Below, in pieces: positions 61,341 through 64,000 of a stretch of 64,000 nucleotides of DNA (its first letter is position 1; every line of letters begins with the position of its first letter). The DNA comes from Pseudodesulfovibrio senegalensis (GTDB taxonomy: Bacteria; Desulfobacterota; Desulfovibrionia; Desulfovibrionales; Desulfovibrionaceae). Made by a program: the position numbers and the translations under genes. Under the pieces are notes generated by a model. The model did no database searches and had not been told where the DNA came from. It was given only the letters and a program-made list of their open reading frames with translations. The DNA lies in assembly GCF_008830225.1 (NCBI RefSeq), contig NZ_WAIE01000003.1, forward strand, positions 124,001 through 188,000. Reading direction: 5' to 3'.

Positions 61341-61518
61341 TGTGTTTTCGTGGCAAGGAAATCCATTCTAACACGATTGTCAGGAGCTCAGGTTTTCATT
61401 AATCAAGAGCAGGATGAAGTTTCTCGCGGAATAGGGGCTGTCCGGCGCGGCATGTTTCTGTTATCCTTCAAAGAGGTGAGGGCTTCGGTATCGAAGCTGC
61501 AACAATGCAGGGGCGGGG

Positions 61519-63468
61519 ATGAGCGAAGAAAATCAAGGTGTGACCGATAAACGACCCATGTTCACGGCACGGGGCAGATCGCTTTCTCGCGACCTGACCG
61601 CCAGCCTTGTGGTCATCGTCGTCATGGTCGCCACCGCCATGTCCACCTACACGTATTGGCGCCAGTCCGAGGACATGACCCATTCCGCCGCGGAAAAGGC
61701 GGATGAGATCGTGGACCGTGTGGCCGAAATCCTGGCCGTTCCCATCTGGAACCTCGATTATGAAAATGCCCGGCTCATCGGTTCTGTGTATGCCCAAAAC
61801 GACATGGTGCAGGGCTTTCGCATCTATGGCTCGCGCAACGAGGTCATCTACGCCCACGAAAAATTCATCGGCAGCAATGCGGATATCAAGCGCGTGCAGA
61901 AAATCGTCTTCGAGGGCCGCACCATCGGGCGGGCCGAAATCGATTTTACCCTGCGCGGCGAAAAGGAGCGGCTGGAGCGGCAGATGCTTGTTTCGGTCAT
62001 GCTCATCATGGTTTCGGTGGTGGTCATCCTGGCGGTCACCGGCATACTGCTGCGCGTTTTTCTGGGCAAGCCGCTGGCCATCCTGCAACGGGGCATCGCC
62101 CGTGTTGCCAAGGGTGACTTTTCGTATGATTTCGGTGAGATTCATCATGCCGAGCTGTTGGACATAGCCCAGCGGTTCCGGCTCATGAGCACGGAAATCG
62201 AAGCGCGCGAGCGCAAGATGCAGGGATTGAACCGTACCCTGCAGGAGGCCGAGGAAAAATACCGCGGCATTTTCGAAAACGCTGTGGAAGGCGTTTTCCA
62301 GATGACCCCCGACGGAAAGATCACCAGCGCCAACCCGGCCATGGCCCGTTTCTTCGGGTGCGAGACCGTGGAGGAGTTTCTGTACAGCACAGAGGACCCT
62401 TCCACGTCCGTTTTTCCCGAACCCGGCCAGTTGAGGCGTTTTCTGGACACCGTGCGCGAACAGGGCAAGGTTTTGCGCTGGGAAAATGAATACAATCGCA
62501 GCGACGGACGCCGTTTCTGGGGCGCGCTCAATGCCCGGGCCACCTATGCGGATGACGGTGAACTGCGTTCCATCGAGGGCATGCTGGAAGACTTCACCGA
62601 GCGCAAGAAGGCCGAACAGGATCTTGCGGACCTGAACCGGCATCTGGAACAGCTGGTGCGCGCCCGCACCGAGGATCTGGTGCGCAAGGCCCATGAACTG
62701 GAGCAGGCCAACAAACGCCTGCGCGAACTGGACGAGATGAAGTCCGCATTCCTGTCCTCGGTTTCCCACGAGCTGCGCACCCCGCTCACATCCATTCTCG
62801 GGTTCGCCAAACTGCTCAAGAAAGATTTCATCAAGAATTTCAAGCCGCTGGCTGTGGGGCAGGATTTGTTGGAAAAGCGCGGTGCGCGCATTCAGGAAAA
62901 CCTGTCCATCATTACCGAGGAAGGCGAACGCCTGACCCGGCTCATCAACGACGTGCTGGACCTGAACAAGATCGAGTCCGGCAGCATGGGCTGGCGCGAC
63001 GAGGTCATTCAGTTGGGCGAGATTGCGGAAAAGACCGCCCATTCCCTGCAGGGCGTCTTTGCGCAGAAGTCCGAGGTGGACCTGATTTGCGAAGTGGAGC
63101 CGGACCTGCCCGAAATCGTGGCCGACCCGGACCGCATGCAGCAGGTGCTGGTCAACCTTCTGAACAACGCCGCCAAGTTCACGGAACATGGCAGCGTTAT
63201 CATGCGGGTCAAGAAGGACAACGGGTATCTGCGCGTGGAGGTGGATGACACAGGCGTGGGCATTGCTCCGGAAGACCGGCTTACGGTCTTTGAAAAGTTC
63301 CATCAGTCCAATCTCAGCACCATGAAGGACAAACCGCAGGGAACCGGACTGGGCCTGACCATTTGTCGTGAAATCGTGGAGCATTACGGCGGGCGCATCT
63401 GGGTTCGTTCGGAACTGGACAAGGGCAGTTCCTTCATCTTCACCATTCCGGTGGAATCCCCGAACTGA
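61519..63468 (+). CDS. Membrane sensor histidine kinase (HAMP-PAS-HisKA-HATPase)
   Basis: This 649-residue kinase has two transmembrane helices (about 27-45 and 157-182) enclosing a ~110-residue periplasmic sensor domain. A HAMP domain (~183-235), one PAS (~255-375), a coiled-coil linker, HisKA with FLSSVSHELRTPLTSILGF and HATPase_c (QVLVNLLNNAAKF; GTGLGLTICREIVEHYGG) follow. No receiver domain is attached and no response regulator is adjacent, so it is an orphan kinase. GGGGCGGGG precedes the ATG. It is divergent from the NicO gene. Confidence 0.93.
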   Translation: MSEENQGVTDKRPMFTARGRSLSRDLTASLVVIVVMVATAMSTYTYWRQSEDMTHSAAEKADEIVDRVAEILAVPIWNLDYENARLIGSVYAQNDMVQGFRIYGSRNEVIYAHEKFIGSNADIKRVQKIVFEGRTIGRAEIDFTLRGEKERLERQMLVSVMLIMVSVVVILAVTGILLRVFLGKPLAILQRGIARVAKGDFSYDFGEIHHAELLDIAQRFRLMSTEIEARERKMQGLNRTLQEAEEKYRGIFENAVEGVFQMTPDGKITSANPAMARFFGCETVEEFLYSTEDPSTSVFPEPGQLRRFLDTVREQGKVLRWENEYNRSDGRRFWGALNARATYADDGELRSIEGMLEDFTERKKAEQDLADLNRHLEQLVRARTEDLVRKAHELEQANKRLRELDEMKSAFLSSVSHELRTPLTSILGFAKLLKKDFIKNFKPLAVGQDLLEKRGARIQENLSIITEEGERLTRLINDVLDLNKIESGSMGWRDEVIQLGEIAEKTAHSLQGVFAQKSEVDLICEVEPDLPEIVADPDRMQQVLVNLLNNAAKFTEHGSVIMRVKKDNGYLRVEVDDTGVGIAPEDRLTVFEKFHQSNLSTMKDKPQGTGLGLTICREIVEHYGGRIWVRSELDKGSSFIFTIPVESPN

Positions 63469-63504
63469 TTTTTTTCTGAATTCTGGAATTTTGAGAACCG
63501 ACTT

Positions 63505-63535
63505 GCGGGGAGGATTGCCAATCAATCCTCCCCGC
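63505..63535. repeat. 13-bp perfect inverted repeat after the kinase gene
   Basis: GCGGGGAGGATTG (63505-63517) pairs with CAATCCTCCCCGC (63523-63535) over a five-base loop. No T run follows, so it may stabilise the mRNA end or act with Rho rather than alone. It also lies between convergent genes. Confidence 0.6.
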
Positions 63536-63625
63536 CGGTCTGTCTGCCGCTGCCCCGGAGGAGAGAACCGGGGCCGACACGGAGGAGGTTTGCGCTGCAC
63601 GGGCAGCGCGGATGCTGTGAAGTAT

Positions 63626-64000
63626 CTACTGCACGAGGTGCCAGTTGCCGTCCGGCCCGCGGTAGGCGTCCGCAAGGATGGTTTCCCTGCGGCCGTCGGG
63701 CATGGTGGCTCTCAGTTCCACTTCACGGAAATGTCTGTTTCGTTCATAACGGGCCGGGCGGGGCTCCGCTTCATAGTATACGCCGGTATCCGGATTCTTC
63801 CAGTGCTCCACGGACCCTGAAGGCGTGCTTTCCAGCGTCTGCGAAACGTGCATCCTGTCGGCCTTGTCCATTTCGTTTCCCACGATGTAGCCCACCAGCA
63901 ACCCGGCCCCGGCACCCACGGCCGCTCCGGTGATCTTGTTGTTGAACGTCAGCGCGCCTAGCGTGGCCCCGGCCAGCGAACCGATGCCTGCGGAGCGCTG
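63626..64000 (-). CDS. Glycine-zipper envelope protein (N-terminus outside window)
   Basis: This minus-strand gene enters from beyond the right edge; about 125 C-terminal residues are visible. The first visible part is a glycine-zipper pair typical of 17-kDa surface antigen/OmpA-like lipoproteins (AGIGSLAGATLGAL, then AAVGAGAGLLVGYIVGN). After MDKADRMHVSQTLEST comes a conserved WKNPDTGVYYEAEPRP-like segment and a C-terminal RATMPDGRRETILADAYRG, as in the glycine-zipper 2TM group. The open frame continues without an in-window ATG; an internal GTG at 63919 would cut the zipper. Confidence 0.82.
   Translation of the reverse strand, partial: QRSAGIGSLAGATLGALTFNNKITGAAVGAGAGLLVGYIVGNEMDKADRMHVSQTLESTPSGSVEHWKNPDTGVYYEAEPRPARYERNRHFREVELRATMPDGRRETILADAYRGPDGNWHLVQ

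Noticed and set aside
61468-63675. 735-codon open frame opposite the membrane histidine kinase
   Set aside because: The plus strand encodes clear HAMP, PAS, HisKA and HATPase motifs. The antisense product has no recognisable motif.

Overview
The window is GC-rich chromosomal DNA of a dissimilatory sulfate-reducing bacterium, most likely a Desulfovibrio/Pseudodesulfovibrio-type member of the Desulfovibrionales. The strongest evidence is a complete dsrMKJOP operon (24.5-29.7 kb, minus strand) with an RsbRD_N-type gene in front of it. Supporting evidence is a small siroheme sulfite reductase of the desulfovibrio assimilatory type, several large PAS-rich hybrid kinases, and housekeeping genes of proteobacterial type. 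I see no rRNA, tRNA, CRISPR array, phage or insertion sequence. Coding density is high. The main exception is a 1.4-kb repeat-filled gap at 23.05-24.42 kb.

Layout. 0-10 kb: truncated TPR protein, dapF, a KefB-type antiporter, serS, a small membrane protein, stand-alone pncC (CinA C-terminal domain), hisI-hisG, a siroheme protein and a DUF115/MptE-like protein. 10-15 kb (minus): hemW, a small membrane protein, queH, an RNase G gene and a radical-SAM protein. 15-23 kb: trmI, then a minus-strand run radA - sigma54 response regulator - ATP-grasp protein - a helicase/exonuclease that looks like a natural fusion of MrfA (YprA) and MrfB (YprB). 23-24.4 kb: non-coding mosaic of diverged repeats and hairpins. 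24.4-30.4 kb: the dsr operon with its own terminator and a candidate operator. 30.4-39.7 kb: a signalling block (PAS-GGDEF cyclase, VOC protein, then hybrid kinase - HDOD - hybrid kinase in one minus-strand operon). 39.7-43.7 kb: sfsA-EamA exporter, a secreted three-repeat protein, and a TSCPD protein preceded by a possible 40-residue coupled ORF. 43.7-48.8 kb (minus): DUF1848 protein, hotdog thioesterase, small protein, THUMP-type rRNA methyltransferase, polytopic membrane protein, periplasmic binding protein. 49.3-56.3 kb (plus): lipoprotein, yraN, rsmI, bioB, bioY, PTS EIID, ptsH, ptsI, smpB. 56.5-64 kb: mltD and phoH-type genes (minus), a solitary HicB, a DUF1007-NicO metal exporter, a membrane histidine kinase and a truncated glycine-zipper protein.

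How the genes work together. DsrMKJOP links the menaquinone pool and periplasm to cytoplasmic sulfite reduction. RadA and the MrfAB-like fusion suggest a DNA-repair transcription unit. HPr and EI with only an EIID subunit suggest a PTS that is at least partly regulatory. BioB plus BioY combine biotin synthesis and uptake. Starts were chosen from Shine-Dalgarno spacing and family N-termini; several are non-ATG (TTG for mrfAB and probably for the DUF1848 gene; GTG for ptsI and one hybrid kinase). All functional calls are from motif reading only.
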